Shown piece by piece: positions 1-12,005 of a stretch of DNA of 64,000 nucleotides. Position numbers and translations under genes: made by a program. Origin of the DNA: Lathyrus oleraceus (Eukaryota > Streptophyta > Magnoliopsida > Fabales > Fabaceae); contig NC_066583.1 of assembly GCF_024323335.1 (NCBI RefSeq), positions 277,037,416-277,101,415 of the forward strand, read 5' to 3'. The notes beneath the pieces were generated by a model that did no database searches, was not told the origin of the DNA, and was given only the letters and a program-made list of their open reading frames with translations. Positions within the stretch are counted from its first letter, which is position 1. Each line of letters opens with the position of its first letter.

Positions 1-3000
1 TACATCCATATCCCGACACACAAGAAGAAACAAACAACAACAAGTTACTAAGGAGTCAGGCACTCGAGCCTAACAACTGTCAGGCAAACACACACAAAAA
101 GAAGAAAAGGTTGCCCGGAGAGACCTCGCGTGGTCTCCTGCCTACGTACCTCATCTGGTATGAGGATCAGGGCGACGTAGTTCCCCTGAACGGGAAAGAA
201 ATTCTAACCTAACCAGATACAAAGGGAGACACACTACTAGGGAGCTGTACTCGAGCCTAGATGTTATCATGCATATCATCCCTAAGTTATGGTTTCTATC
301 CTAACTTGCACAGGCAGCAAGCTAATCCTAAACAGGCAAAGCAATCAAAGTAAACAATCACAAATAGCACACACTATATCCAAACAGAGGTGGCTCAAAC
401 AAGGGTTAGACTGCCAAAGCAAGTCAACTGTATCAGGGTGATGTTAGCTCTTAACCCTGACATTGAGAGTCAGGGTGAAGCCAGATGAAAGGTGAGTGAA
501 GATTGGACTTCACAGCTCTTATCCCTGGCCAGGGAGAGCTTCAGACAAAGGAAGTGTGGGTCCAGAAAGTGGGAACCCTTCTACACTTATGACACTGACT
601 TAACTGTACAACTGTACATGGATCTTGGGTTAGGATCCACAAGGCATCAACATGTAATGTGAGCCAAGGGATGACTCAACAGATTAGCAGGAGGTGGACT
701 ACACACCTCTTGTGTCTGCCAATTGCCTTAACAAAGGTCTTTTCCTGCTTGGGGACAAAAATAAACAAGCACAAGCATTGCCTCTTAAGGAGGACTTCAG
801 ACAGGTGCTTGGCCAAGTAACAGGCCAGGTCTTCCAGACTACATGGAGTTAGTGATTCTACCTCAATTGGTTTACACAACCAAGCAGCAGCAACAGCAAG
901 TTCACAATGAACTATAGCAACTAAGGTACCTGAAATCAATCTAATATGATCAGTACTCAGCTCAAACAGTCAAACAAACAATTACAAGTTAAACAGTTAA
1001 CTGTACACAAGCAATGCATCAAGCAAAGCATAAGTCAATGCTCAACACAAATGAATTAGAAACCACCTACAAAACAAAATTAATGTTAATCAACATCATT
1101 CACATGAGCAACTCAAACCAAGTGCATTAATTCCTCCATTCCATTTGCCTTTTGTCCTGAAACACAATCCAAACATGAGAAGCAAAACCCTAGGACAAAG
1201 CCTAGGGTCCAATAGGGATCAAAAATCCAAAACAGAACATGAAAATTATCAAAATCAAGTTCAATCAATTTAGAAACATGTCCAATTGGTCTCATGTTCA
1301 TATCATCAACCAAGATTATTTCATGAAGCAAATAGTGCGAAACATGTCATTTCAAAGCTCATTGGACCAAACAGAATGAATCAATTCAAACTCAATCCAA
1401 AACAATTCGATAAATTCCCAAAAAATTCATGTCTAAACAGAACTCATTAATGGATCATCACACCAACTCATTGGACAATGGGAAGCAAGTCAATTAAATT
1501 CATCAAGTTAAAGCATGCTCATACAAGTCCAAACAAGGCACAATTTCATGTATCAACTTCAAGCAAGCATAAAACAGTGTAGGAACATGATAAATGCACC
1601 AAACCAAAACCATGACAAACTTAAATGTGTCTATAATACACATGCCAAATTTCAAGTCCATCCAATTAACAACAAGATTTTCACAAATCAAATAAAATCA
1701 TGTCTCTCAAGAAGTTCACAATTGGTCAAACAGGGGAGAAAATCTCAATCAAATTGGAAATGCAATCAAATATTCTAGGAAAATTCACATGTGGATCTAA
1801 CATCCAGAAGTATCAACATGCAAAATTTCAGATCATTTCAAGTTCATATGACATGGTAACAAAAATCAAGAAGTTAGGCAAGACATGGTGTGACACAAAT
1901 TGTCACACCTAGATTCATCATGGCATATCTCACAATTCGGGAAAGCAAAAATCACAAACTCTATATCAAAATGTCCATTAAGATCTCTAGAATAAGCATG
2001 CAAAATTTCAGCTCCATCCAGTTAAGCATCATCATTTCATGATCAAAATACCAAGCATCGTGCAACAAATGACATATATGAGCAAACCCTAGCCAAAACA
2101 GAAATCCACACATGCACAATTTTTGCAAAAATGTTCATTAAATTGTAGAGATCTTAAGGATCATAGCACAAAAAATTTCATTCAATTTGGACAAGTGGTT
2201 TAAGATATATGATTTTTTCATGTGGAAGAAAAAATAAAAAAAATGTGAAACAAGCATATGAAATCATGTGAGGCATGTGAAAATAAATGGCAAGGCAAAA
2301 TGAGAATGGCTACAGCACGGAATCGAAGGGTGTTCACGTTTGAAAAAGGGAGCGCGCGCTAACACCTAATCTCATGTACAGTAGCATAAACACGGATCAA
2401 ACTACGTTCTGGAAATTTTCTTATGAAGTTCATCACGCGTTCATCACCTTCATCACTCAAGAACAAAATGTCACCAAATTTCACAAACCATATATCACCA
2501 GAAAGGTCTCACAACGTACATCATGAATCCATAATTATTTTGACCTAATTCATCCTAGATTAAAAGAATCGAAGACAAACATTATCATGTATGAAACTTC
2601 AAATCCATATATCTCTCTCATTTCTCAACGAAAATCAGTGAAACAAATTGCAGATCACTCTACTAAACACGGTCTATCCAAATCATACATCAATTGCAAG
2701 AATCATTGAATTCGAAAACTGACCTTGACGAACTTGCAGAAGTTAAAACACGCGTTTCAGGCCTTGGAATATGAAAACAGACGTGCTTTGATGTTTGTAG
2801 AAGTGGATGAAGCAAGGTTCATGTGTTGATTGTGCACGATCCTGATAAAATCTCAACTTGCCATGGATGAACACTCTTGTAACAGTTCCAAATTGAGCTT
2901 GAATTCTCCAAGATTTTGCTTCCAACAGCTTCAATTATGCATGTAAATGATGAATTGATGAAGAACAATGTTATGTTTATGCAGATTTTTGGAAAAAAAG

Positions 3001-4336
3001 TGAGAGAGAAAGTGAAGAGGTTTTTGTGATTTTCAGATCTAGATTGCAATTCTGTTATTGCTAATCAGAAAACAGTTACAATTTAGTTTATATATGCATT
3101 GTTAAACATGTTAGTAATCATGATTAGCACAAATGAATTGGATTAGTGAAAATGCACATGTTATGCAATTTGGCAAAATTGCCCTTTTTCAAATAGAACC
3201 AATGGAACAGTGTAAAACCAGTTGAAGCAAGTCCAAATTTCTGTTTAGAAGTGATTGGCATTGGTTTGGAGTGAAAATTGTATGTATTTTTCAAAATCAC
3301 TTTTTTTCCCACCAAAATTTAAATTGGTTCACTTGAAAAATGGACTTTTTATGTGATGATTTTTGATGAAATGTAATGATGCATTATGATAAAGCATGTC
3401 AAATGGGATTTGCTCAAAAAAGAATCACTCAAATTGGCCAAATGGTTCAAAAGTTATGCCTCCTTGAAGTTCAACTTTTCTGGACAATGATCAATCCATA
3501 TCTTGCCAACCACACATGAGAAATTCATGTTCTTGGACTTTTTGGAAAGGTGAGAGCAAGATCTACAACTTTCATGTTGAACAAAATTTCATTTGAAACC
3601 TTTTTGGACACGTAATTTTGAGGAGAAAAACTTTCCTTTTTTGGCAATTTTCAATTACAAGTCACTTTCTATTTTTGGAAAGTTTCCATCTGACTTTATT
3701 TTCTTCATTCTTGATGTTTGAAATGTCAAATGAAACTTGTTTAGACATGAATGAAGTGTCTCTAACCCTCTCCCTCCTCCAAATCCATGAATTCAGGCAC
3801 AGTTGACTTTTCTGACTGATAGATGAATTTTAGCTTGACTGATCAAATTGAGCCTCAAACTCCTGATGAAATGGCTCAATGATGAAGCCCTAGCTTCCAT
3901 AAGCTCAATATAATCATATGATGATCCCCATATCCATTGAAAACCCCATCTCCTTGCTAAGTCCTGATTGCCCCAATACAACTGATTAGGGTTGACCAGA
4001 GGTCAAAACCTTAATCTCAAGGTATCTGATCAATCTCTTGGTGATGACAAGACCATGATGATGATGATGTACCATTTCAAACAAGATAAAGCTCAACCCT
4101 CCTTGAGGAACCATGAAACCCTGATTTGAATCACCAACCCTCAGATGATTAGTGATCAGTTCAATGAAACCCTAGCTTGCACCTTAACCTCTTTATCTTC
4201 TGATCAAGACCTAGGAGGATGACTTGCTCAATGTAGCCATATGATATGCAACATGCTAATGACTAATGACTTAAGAAATGCAATGCAATATGTTAAGCTA
4301 GTCCCAAGAGAGGAGGGCAAATTTTGAGGTGTTACA
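1..4336 (-). repeat. 3' LTR of element A (truncated by window start)
   Basis: This matches 13935-18281 almost base for base. The minus-strand 5' boundary (TGTAACACC) is at 4336, and about 487 bp of the LTR end lie to the left of the window. Small differences from the partner LTR include a short indel near 1460 and scattered substitutions. Open frames here are short and are not conserved as proteins; I see no gene. It contains the conserved palindrome (1887-1909) and the GCGCGC/TTCGATTCC module (2319-2368). Confidence 0.93.
1887..1909. repeat. Conserved 9-bp inverted repeat in LTR
   Basis: GGTGTGACA and TGTCACACC are separated by five bases. The same palindrome occurs at 15830-15852 in the other LTR, and a nearly identical one at 34678-34696 in element B. 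Confidence 0.85.
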
Positions 4337-4349
4337 ACTGCCCCTATTC
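4337..4349 (-). promoter_or_regulatory. Polypurine tract of element A
   Basis: On the minus strand GAATAGGGGCAGT lies directly before the 3' LTR start TGTAACACC. Element B has GAATAGGGGCAGA at the same place (32411-32423), which supports this as the plus-strand primer site. Confidence 0.8.
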
Positions 4350-4644
4350 AATCCACTGTGAACTTGTCGATATGAATAGCCTCGGCTTTCAGATGATCAG
4401 GATGAAGAGTGATTGAATACCAAGAACAGACGAACAATTTGCACTCTGATGGGAAATAATTAACAGTGCCTGTCAGAATCGGCAAAGAAACAATCTTGAA
4501 AGAAGAATCCGTCTGGTACGGAAAAAGTCGGCCGGAATACCGAAATAGAAATATCGACCTGTATACCAAAATAAATGGTAACGCATGGATAACCATGGCC
4601 TGAACACCACATCCGCTGGGGATTATTATCTTTCTTTTTTCTTT

Positions 4645-5290
4645 CACTTTTCTTGAACCCCGAAATTTTTCGTTTTCTTTTCTTTTTCATTTTCTTGAAC
4701 CCCGAAATTTTCTTTCGCGCAAGTGATCCCGGATCATTGCATTTGAACCCCGACATCTTGTTTGCCAATAATGAACCCCATTCTCCATTTTGAACCCCAG
4801 TCGCCTGACGATAACTTGTGATCGCCATTGTGAACCCCTCTCTCCAGAAAACACCTCGTGTCTCCTTTTCTCCATTTGAACCCCAGTCTCCAGAAAATGC
4901 CTCAACACTTCCTTTTCTCCGTTTGAACCCCGCTCTCCGCTTTCTTGTGATAATTCTGCTGGCAACGTCGGAAATAACACCAAAACACCACTCTGATGGC
5001 GACATATCAGAGGGTACACCTTCACAAAAGGAAGGTAACATGTGCATCTCTTCCTCAGAAGACACCCATAACGACCTCCATTGGCCTCAGCCAAAGTCTA
5101 AGGTGACACATGAATAGAAGATAATCCTGAGGACCTCATCCCGGATATAATCTTCAACTCCAATCTCCATTTGAACCCCGCTCTCCAGAAAATGCCTCAA
5201 TATTTCCCTTTCTCCATTTGAACCCCGATCTCCAGAAAATGCCTCGACATTTCCCTTTCTCCATTTGAACCCCAGTTGTCGCGCTGATCG
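4645..5290. repeat. Irregular ~47-bp tandem repeat (TTTGAACCCC units)
   Basis: TTTGAACCCC or a close variant recurs near 4650, 4693, 4741, 4790, 4877, 4923, 5168, 5217 and 5264. Several copies continue with CTCCAGAAAATGCCTC. Spacing is mostly 46-49 bp with a gap around 4970-5160. Apparent ORFs across it are repeat artefacts. Confidence 0.8.
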
Positions 5291-5396
5291 CGTAACGTCC
5301 TTTGATTTTATTTCCATCTCCGTCCGACGGAAAAATTTCCTTCAGTATCGCACTACTGGGGAGCATTGCTGACCTGACGTCATGATGCTGAACTCC

Positions 5397-5850
5397 TCAG
5401 AGTAACACTTTCAACCAGACACTGACTAATGACTGGGAAGAAACTCGACGTTTACTGCACATCGAACAATGATGTTTACTAACACCAAAGAAAACTCGAC
5501 CAGGCATATACTGATGACTGGGAGGAAACTCGACGTTTACTAGACATCGAACAATGATGTTTACTTGACACCAAAGAAAACTCGACCAGACATTAACTGA
5601 TGACTGGGAGAGAACTCGACGTTTACTGGACATCGAACAATGATGTTTACCTGACACCAAAGAAAACTCGACCAGACATATACTGATGACCGGGCGGAAA
5701 CTCGACGTTTACTGGACATCGAACAATGATGTTTACTTGACACCAAAGAAAACTCGACCAGACATATACTGATGACTGGGAGGAAACTCGACGTTTACTG
5801 GACATCGAACAATGATGTTTACTGACACCAAAGAAAACAGACATTACGGG
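5397..5850. repeat. 86-bp tandem array in 3' UTR of A
   Basis: CTCGACGTTTACT recurs at 5444, 5529, 5615, 5701 and 5787 (spacing 85-86 bp), with long conserved stretches between. Each unit contains short inverted repeats, for example TCGACGT/ACATCGA around TTACTGG at 5702-5722. These resemble the hairpin repeats of element B. Confidence 0.92.
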
Positions 5851-7875
5851 GATCGACACGACACTTACTGGTATCGCAATGATGACATCCACATGTCAAA
5901 ACCAGGCCGACGCTTGCCGGGGACTAACTGGGAAATACTGTTGCCCCAAAATCACGATGCTGAACTCCTCAGAGTAACACCTTCCAACTTCCTGCAAAAC
6001 CAAATCTCAAGCAGTAACCACGGCTCGAGTAGCGCTGATCGCGATCTTCATTTCCATCTCTGTCCGACGGAAAAGTTTCCTCCAGTATCGCACTACTGGG
6101 GAACACTACTGACCTGATGTCACGATGCTAAACTCCTTAGAGTAACATCTTCACGTTTGGACAAAACCACCTCTCAACCGATAACCACCGCTTGAGACTA
6201 GCTTATGCTTGCAATGATGATGCATGACTTTTTCAGCCTAATGCTCCACAATCATGGAAATGATACGCGATTTATTATGCAATATGTTATGCTTATCTAC
6301 ATGATGAATGCATAAAAAGTATCCCCCTCAAGGGACTCTTCTGGGGAGCTCGAGACACTCTGCTGAGGAACTCGACGACACTCCGATTTCCACCCTGCTG
6401 GAGAAATAGCACTGCTGCTTGGAAAAAGGCAACCCTTGCTGGGGAAACAATTTCCTTTGCACCCGATCCACTTGGGGAATTGCTGGGGAAGAATCCACCA
6501 ACACACTCTGTGGGGATACAACAGTCTTTGACTTGCTGGGGATATAAATCCCGACTCTGCTCGGGGAAAAACTTCCACTCACTGATACCTCCGCTGGGAA
6601 ACAGCAACCTTCAGGCCTGGCGACTGGGGAAGCATTGATCTAAAACCTGCTGGGGGATAACCATCCGGACCCTGCTAAGGAAGCCGCAGACCTTGGATCT
6701 GCTGGGGAATTAGTCCTCACGACTCTGCTTGGGGAGATGAGGAAATTCCGGTACCGAACACCCGTCGACTCGTCGAACCTTGGTATTCCACATCCAAATC
6801 CACTGTCAGCTTTCCAATTTTGAGAACTCCCAGACTCGTCTGGACTTTTCTGATTCATCACCTTGTATTCCCAACCGCTCCGCGCTCGACTGAGAGCGAA
6901 CTCCTGGGATTTATACAGACTTTTCAATTTTCCGACTTTGAAGAGTCTTCTTGATTAATTCCAAGGATCGTCGTACTTCTTTCGCCGTCTTCTCACCGTT
7001 CTTCTATTCATTCGTCCCTGATTGGACTCCGTGGGGATTTGTTTTGTCAAAAGCTTCCACATCACAACCTGCAAGTGAGTGAAAATACCTAACAGTACCT
7101 GCAAAATAGATCGTTAGATAAAACCGCGCCCCAGGCGTGTCAAGATTTCAACACTTGGGTCACTCAACCTTCCGAATAAGATTTCAAGCTTTCAATGTTA
7201 TAAACATGCATTGGAAGGGACCTGTATGTCTTAAAATGCAAAATTCTTTATCACAAAGAACTGGATGTTTTTGCAATCAAAGCGGTAATGAAAAACAAAA
7301 ACAAAATTATTTGACTGAATATGCATTTTATTGATTGAAAAGGTGTGGCTCAAACTGAGCAATACAAAGGATGCAATTCCTGAAAAGAGGTAATTGCGCA
7401 CAAAAGGAAAAATCTATCCTAATGGCAATGTGAAACCGTGATCTCATCGAGTTCCAACTCGGTTACACCCCATATGTCCTCAGACTCTCCTTGCTTTCTG
7501 CCTTCTGAACAAGACGCTTCCGACTGATCCCTACCGGGGACTATCCATGTCATATCCAATGTACAAACGATCATGCCAGACGCAGTTGTTCGTTTCAATC
7601 CCTCTTTTGCCTGGACCGCCCTTTCGGGTTTTCAGTCCACCGGGATACCCTTTTTTGCCCAAGCCGCCTTTCCATGTTTTCGACTTGCCGGGTGTACAAT
7701 TTTTCATTTTATCCCTAATTTTTGCCCGAACCTTTTCATCATTTTTTTGTTCGCCGGGATGCCCATTTTTGCCTGGACTATTTTATTCTTTTCGTCCAGC
7801 GGGTCTATTATACGAAGTATTTTTTAACTGCGTCGGCATTCACGGGGGATGGAAAATCTTCGCCATCCATGGTCG

Positions 7876-9700
7876 TTAGCAACAAGGCTCTGCCAGAGAA
7901 AACCTTCTTGACCATGCCAGGGATTTATGATTGGGTGTCCACTTGCCCCTACGATCGTTTTGAGGAGGAAGGATCCTTTTCAGCACCATATCACCTACGT
8001 GATATACCCGAGGTCGCACCTTTCTGTCAAAAGCACGCTTCATCCTTTGTTGGTACAACTGCCCATGACAGATGGCTGCCAGCCTCTTTTCTTCAATCAG
8101 GCTTAACTCTTCGTACCGGGTCCTTACCCATTCCGCCTCTTGCAACTTCACGTCCATCAGGACTCTCAAAGAGGGAATTTGAACCTCAACCGGTAACACT
8201 GCTGCCATCCCATATACCAATGAGAAAGACTTTGCCCCCAGTAGGCGTACGCACCGAAGTTCGGTACCCAGGATACCAGCTCCATACTTAATCACACCGT
8301 CGGTGCATTTGGTAAACTCCGCTTCCATTCCTGTCAATGGCCCCATCAGACATCAGAATCCGTTCGGATTTGGGGTCAGGCCCCTCCTCCGGGATCGGTT
8401 ACTCCCAATCTTTCGATTTAGAGCACCTCGAGATGCCGTCATCAGGGAACTCAAACTTCCTTGGTTGATAATCCTCACTAGGTTGCTGGGCGAGGTAATC
8501 AGACAATACACTCCCCTTTATTGCTTTCAGCGAGGTATACTGAATATCGTATTCAATCAAAATCATTGGCCCTTTCGCAACCCGTCCGGTCATTGCTGGC
8601 TCTTCAAAAATCTACCTGATCAGATCCATCTCGAAATCCACAAAGTGGTATGAATCAGCATATACTGTCTCAGTCGGCGAGCAGCCTATGCCAAAGTACA
8701 TCAAGTTTTCTCGAACAGTGAATGTATTGTTTCACAGTCGGTAAACTTTTTGCTAAGGTAAATTGCATGCTCTTTTCAACCAGACTCGTTATGCTGCCCC
8801 AGTACATACCTCATAGACCCCTCGAGGACCGTCCAGTACAGATTAACAATCTTCCCTCCACAGGAGGCATCAGAATCAGAGGTTCCTGCAACTTATTCTT
8901 TTATCTTTCAATGCCCCTTGGCAATCATTATTTCACCTGACCGTTTGATCTTTTCTTCATACGGGTTCATACGTGGATGTTAGAAGAGATGTGAACCATG
9001 GCATGTAGTTCAATCTACCTAGGAGACCACGAACCTCTTTTCTGTTTTCGGTTCAGGCATTTCTTGTATTACTTTTCTTTCCCCCCCCTTTTTTTTTTTA
9101 GCAGGATCGACCTCGATTCCTCTCTTACAATGAACCCCAACATCTTACCGGCCCGCACTCTGATAGTGCACTTATTTGAATTCAACCTCAGTTTGAATTG
9201 TCTCAACTGGTCTACTCAGCTTGGCCAGATCTGCCAGATGCCCCTCTTCTGTTTGGGGCTTTGCTATCATGTCATCAACATAGCATTCAATTTCATGATG
9301 AATCATCTCATGAAAAAAAGTCACCATGGCTCTCTGATAAGTAGCATCGGCGTTCTGCTTCTCTAGAGGACAGTCTTCTCTCCCCGGTAGCTTGTGCACA
9401 ACGACATCGGTATCCGACCCTGGCATATCCTGACACGACCAGGCGAAGGTATCCACACGCTCTTTCAACAGGGCTACCATTCTGCTCTCGACTTGCCTCT
9501 GAAGCGGCTCCCAATTTTCATTTCCTTTCTGACCTAGGCGGTGCCTGGAATATCATTCTTAACCCGCTCCTCATGCGGCTGAATCACGTTATCCTCTTAT
9601 TTCAACAACCTGGCTAATTCCAGCAGATCACAATCTTCTTCGCCTTCTTCTTCGGCATGATAGATCGAATTGTCGAAGTCATATGAGGTGTAACCAAATC
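7876..9700 (-). pseudogene. Decayed pol of element A (RT, RNase H, integrase remnants)
   Basis: The minus-strand pieces align by eye with the pol of element B. 9172-9480 holds the start of the RT region fused to the YVDD part (CYVDDMIAK); the fingers/palm segment between GREDCPLE and the ATYQRAM block is missing. Around 8700-9170 is frameshifted RT connection. 8399-8593 is the end of the first RNase H (YDIQYTSLKAIKG). Only a scrap of the second RNase H survives before 8346-7876, which is the integrase C-terminal part (LVYGMAAVLPVEVQIPSLRV and the WTPN segment). The integrase D,D,E core is absent. Stops and frameshifts break the rest, so it cannot encode a working enzyme. Confidence 0.85.
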
Positions 9701-10016
9701 GTTATCAACGAGATCCGGAGAATTATTTTTTTTGAAGTCGGAACGAGACAAATCAAAAAAAGGGAAAAATGGAAACAAAACATTGCCATTTTTATTTGTT
9801 TTTATTTTTAAACTGCAAAAAAAAATGAAAAACAGGGAACACTGCTTTTAATTTGAAAAACATCCGTTTATTTATGATGCAAAATGTCGCAAAATGAAAC
9901 ATGAGGTGACCCTTACAATGAACCATTACGTGTCGGGAAACACATATGGTTTTCATGCCAATAAAACTGAAAAACAGAAATCATTACTCTTCGAGCAGAG
10001 TGACAGTGATGATCTG
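9701..10016 (-). other. gag-pol spacer of element A (putative intron)
   Basis: A non-coding, T/A-rich stretch between gag and pol. It shares the word AAAAATGGCAATG and flanking homopolymers with the equivalent spacers in B (25620-25906) and C (63401-63650). Splicing of an intron at this place has been shown experimentally for Ogre; the exact sites here are inferred. Confidence 0.5.
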
Positions 10017-11660
10017 TTAGGCCCTCCAGGTTCCTGGTACGCACGATTTTATCCATTGATCAATCTCCCAGTCACTGTCAGTTTCTTTACCCACTGTACA
10101 GGCGTAATCCGAATCTTCAACAATTGCACTCACCATCGCCTGACCATGCGCCGGCATGGGACTAGCATTAACATTCGGAGATGGTGCAAAATTGATGGCC
10201 TTGGAGTCTACCAGATCCTGGACAACATGCTTAAAAGCCCTACAACCCTCAATGTTATGCCCTGGTGTACCTGAATGGAACTCACACTGGGCGTTCTCAT
10301 CATAGTTAGGAGGCCTCTGATCTGATCTCAACGGAACCATCGTCCTTGGTTGAACCAACCCAAGATCCATCAATTTCTTAAAGAGAACAACATATGTCAC
10401 GGGCGGCTTATCGAACTGACGATCAATCCCCTTTCCTCTCACTTGATACCCGGCTCTCTGTTGAGGTGGCTGACGTTGCTGTCGTACTGACTGATTACCA
10501 GCAGGGATGGTTACCGCAGCAGTGTGCTGGTAGTAACGATCCCTACCGTGTCCTCTCTGGGCATACACAACACTTGATTCTCCCTCATTCTTCCTTTGGC
10601 CATTTCCGAAGGGCTTCTTTGATCCTGATGACGAAGCATTACCACCCTGGATCTTCCCCATTTTCAGCCAACTTTCAATTCTCTCCCCAGCCACAACAAT
10701 GTCTGCGAAGTTAGTGACGGGACAACCCACCATCCTTTCAGCAAAAACCCCCTGCAGGGTACCCATGAAGAGATCAGACATCTCTCTGTCCACCAGTGGA
10801 GGTTGAACTCTGGCAACCAACTCCCTCCATCTCTGGGCGTATTCCTTAAACCCTTCACTCGACTTCTGAGACATACCCTGCAGCTGGGTACGACTAGGAG
10901 CCATGTCAGTGTTGAATTGGTACTGTTTAAAGAAGGCATCGCCCAGATCCTGCCAACTCTTAACATCAGAGGACTTAAGCTTGGTGTACCATTCCAAGGA
11001 TCCTCCAGACAGACTGTCTTGGAAGAAGTACATCCAGAGCTTCTGATCTGTTGTATAGGCAGAAATCTTCCGGACAAAGGCTTGAAGATGAGTTTCGGGG
11101 CAGGAACTCCCATTGTATTTATCAAAAGCGGGAGCTTTAAACTTCTGTGGGATCACAATCCCCTCGACTAGCCCCATGTTTGACATGTTTACAACACCAG
11201 GAGTGGCATAGCTTTCAAGAGCTCCGATCTTTTCTGCCAGCAGTTGGATCTCCTTGTTCTGTGGTTGGGCACCATATTTCCCAAACGACTCGTTGTGCAT
11301 AGAGAACTGATCAGCCTCCCTGTCTTCCTCTCTGTCGTCTTCAACCCCGAAAAATGGCGGGAAAAGACTATCTTTCATATTGTTGCCCATTTGAACAGGT
11401 TGACCACCAATGGCAGCACCAAAACCACCGACATCATTCATTATACCCACGGTCGTTCTTTTTCCACCATCTCTGGAACCACCCAGCCCCTGGTTGGAGA
11501 CACCATCCTGGTTAACACCGCTGTTGGCAGCTGAAGCCCGCTCGAGCTTCTCAACTTTATCATCCAGAGCTTTCTGACCAATTGCAAACCCTTGCATGAT
11601 GTTGATCAGTTCGCTCATCTTATCTTTCAGCTCGAGGATGTCTGAATTAGGGAGATCCAT
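10017..11660 (-). CDS. Gag protein of element A (protease-less)
   Basis: This gives 547 aa from the ATG at 11660 (start MDLPNSDILEL, matching MDLLNADILEL in element C). The frame stays open upstream to 11861 and includes RPHRYFTRRN, which element B also has, so translation or splicing may begin further upstream. It has an N-terminal coiled coil, then a retrotransposon capsid domain (FDKYNGSSCPETHLQAF to VQPPLVDREMSDLFMGTL), a basic linker, and a zinc-knuckle-like CEFHSGTPGHNIEGC. It ends with DSDWEIDQWIKSCVPG. In element B about 430 residues containing the DTGSS protease lie between knuckle and tail; here they are cleanly absent in frame. No stop interrupts it. It probably makes a virus-like-particle protein that depends on another element for enzymes. 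Confidence 0.85.
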   Translation of the reverse strand: MDLPNSDILELKDKMSELINIMQGFAIGQKALDDKVEKLERASAANSGVNQDGVSNQGLGGSRDGGKRTTVGIMNDVGGFGAAIGGQPVQMGNNMKDSLFPPFFGVEDDREEDREADQFSMHNESFGKYGAQPQNKEIQLLAEKIGALESYATPGVVNMSNMGLVEGIVIPQKFKAPAFDKYNGSSCPETHLQAFVRKISAYTTDQKLWMYFFQDSLSGGSLEWYTKLKSSDVKSWQDLGDAFFKQYQFNTDMAPSRTQLQGMSQKSSEGFKEYAQRWRELVARVQPPLVDREMSDLFMGTLQGVFAERMVGCPVTNFADIVVAGERIESWLKMGKIQGGNASSSGSKKPFGNGQRKNEGESSVVYAQRGHGRDRYYQHTAAVTIPAGNQSVRQQRQPPQQRAGYQVRGKGIDRQFDKPPVTYVVLFKKLMDLGLVQPRTMVPLRSDQRPPNYDENAQCEFHSGTPGHNIEGCRAFKHVVQDLVDSKAINFAPSPNVNASPMPAHGQAMVSAIVEDSDYACTVGKETDSDWEIDQWIKSCVPGTWRA

Positions 11661-12005
11661 CAGTCTGGGAGTGTTGCGTCGGGTGAAGTATCTGTGAGGA
11701 CGTGTTGAGTGCAAAGGTACAACTCTTCGAGCACGAGCAATGATTCCTATCACAATCAAGCACGTTAGAACTGATACCTGCAAAACAGCAAACAGGTTAA
11801 TAGGCATGAATGTAACGTCTATCCATACGAGGAAGCTTCTGTCTTTTGATCCTGGTTTCATCGAGACAGATAATATTTCAACAATAACATTCTGACATCA
11901 GGGTGTCTCTCAACCAGAATCTCAATCGAGAATGTACCCTGAGTATGGATAGACGTGAGTTAGATGCCGATGAATGCAAAATGTGGATGATGCTGATGCG
12001 TGAAT

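Larger units (their letters stand above)
4337..7875 (-). other. 3' UTR of element A, repeat-rich
   Basis: This stretch lies between the end of pol and the 3' LTR and has no supported gene. On the plus strand it holds, from low to high coordinate, an irregular array around TTTGAACCCC, an 86-bp tandem array, a block of repeated CTGCTGGGGA words (about 6330-6740), and a leftover of the pol end. Ogre 3' UTRs are known to be hypervariable and to seed satellite repeats (Macas and colleagues, PisTR-A). The order matches the 3' UTR of element B in reverse. Confidence 0.7.

Noticed and set aside
1113..3315. Small ORFs in the LTRs of element A, repeated at 15079-17257
   Set aside because: They occur in both LTRs only because the LTRs are copies; stops and length changes between copies show no coding selection.
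4460..5366. Overlapping ORFs of 70-200 codons in the 3' UTR of element A
   Set aside because: They translate the TTTGAACCCC repeat units (recurring GVQMEK and FSGERG-like peptides) and have no domain or conservation.
5444..5860. CRISPR-like regular repeats
   Set aside because: The 86-bp units are contiguous tandem repeats without unique spacers, in plant retrotransposon UTR.
7547..8291. Plus-strand ORFs of 84-189 codons
   Set aside because: They are antisense to the decayed pol and 3' UTR of element A.
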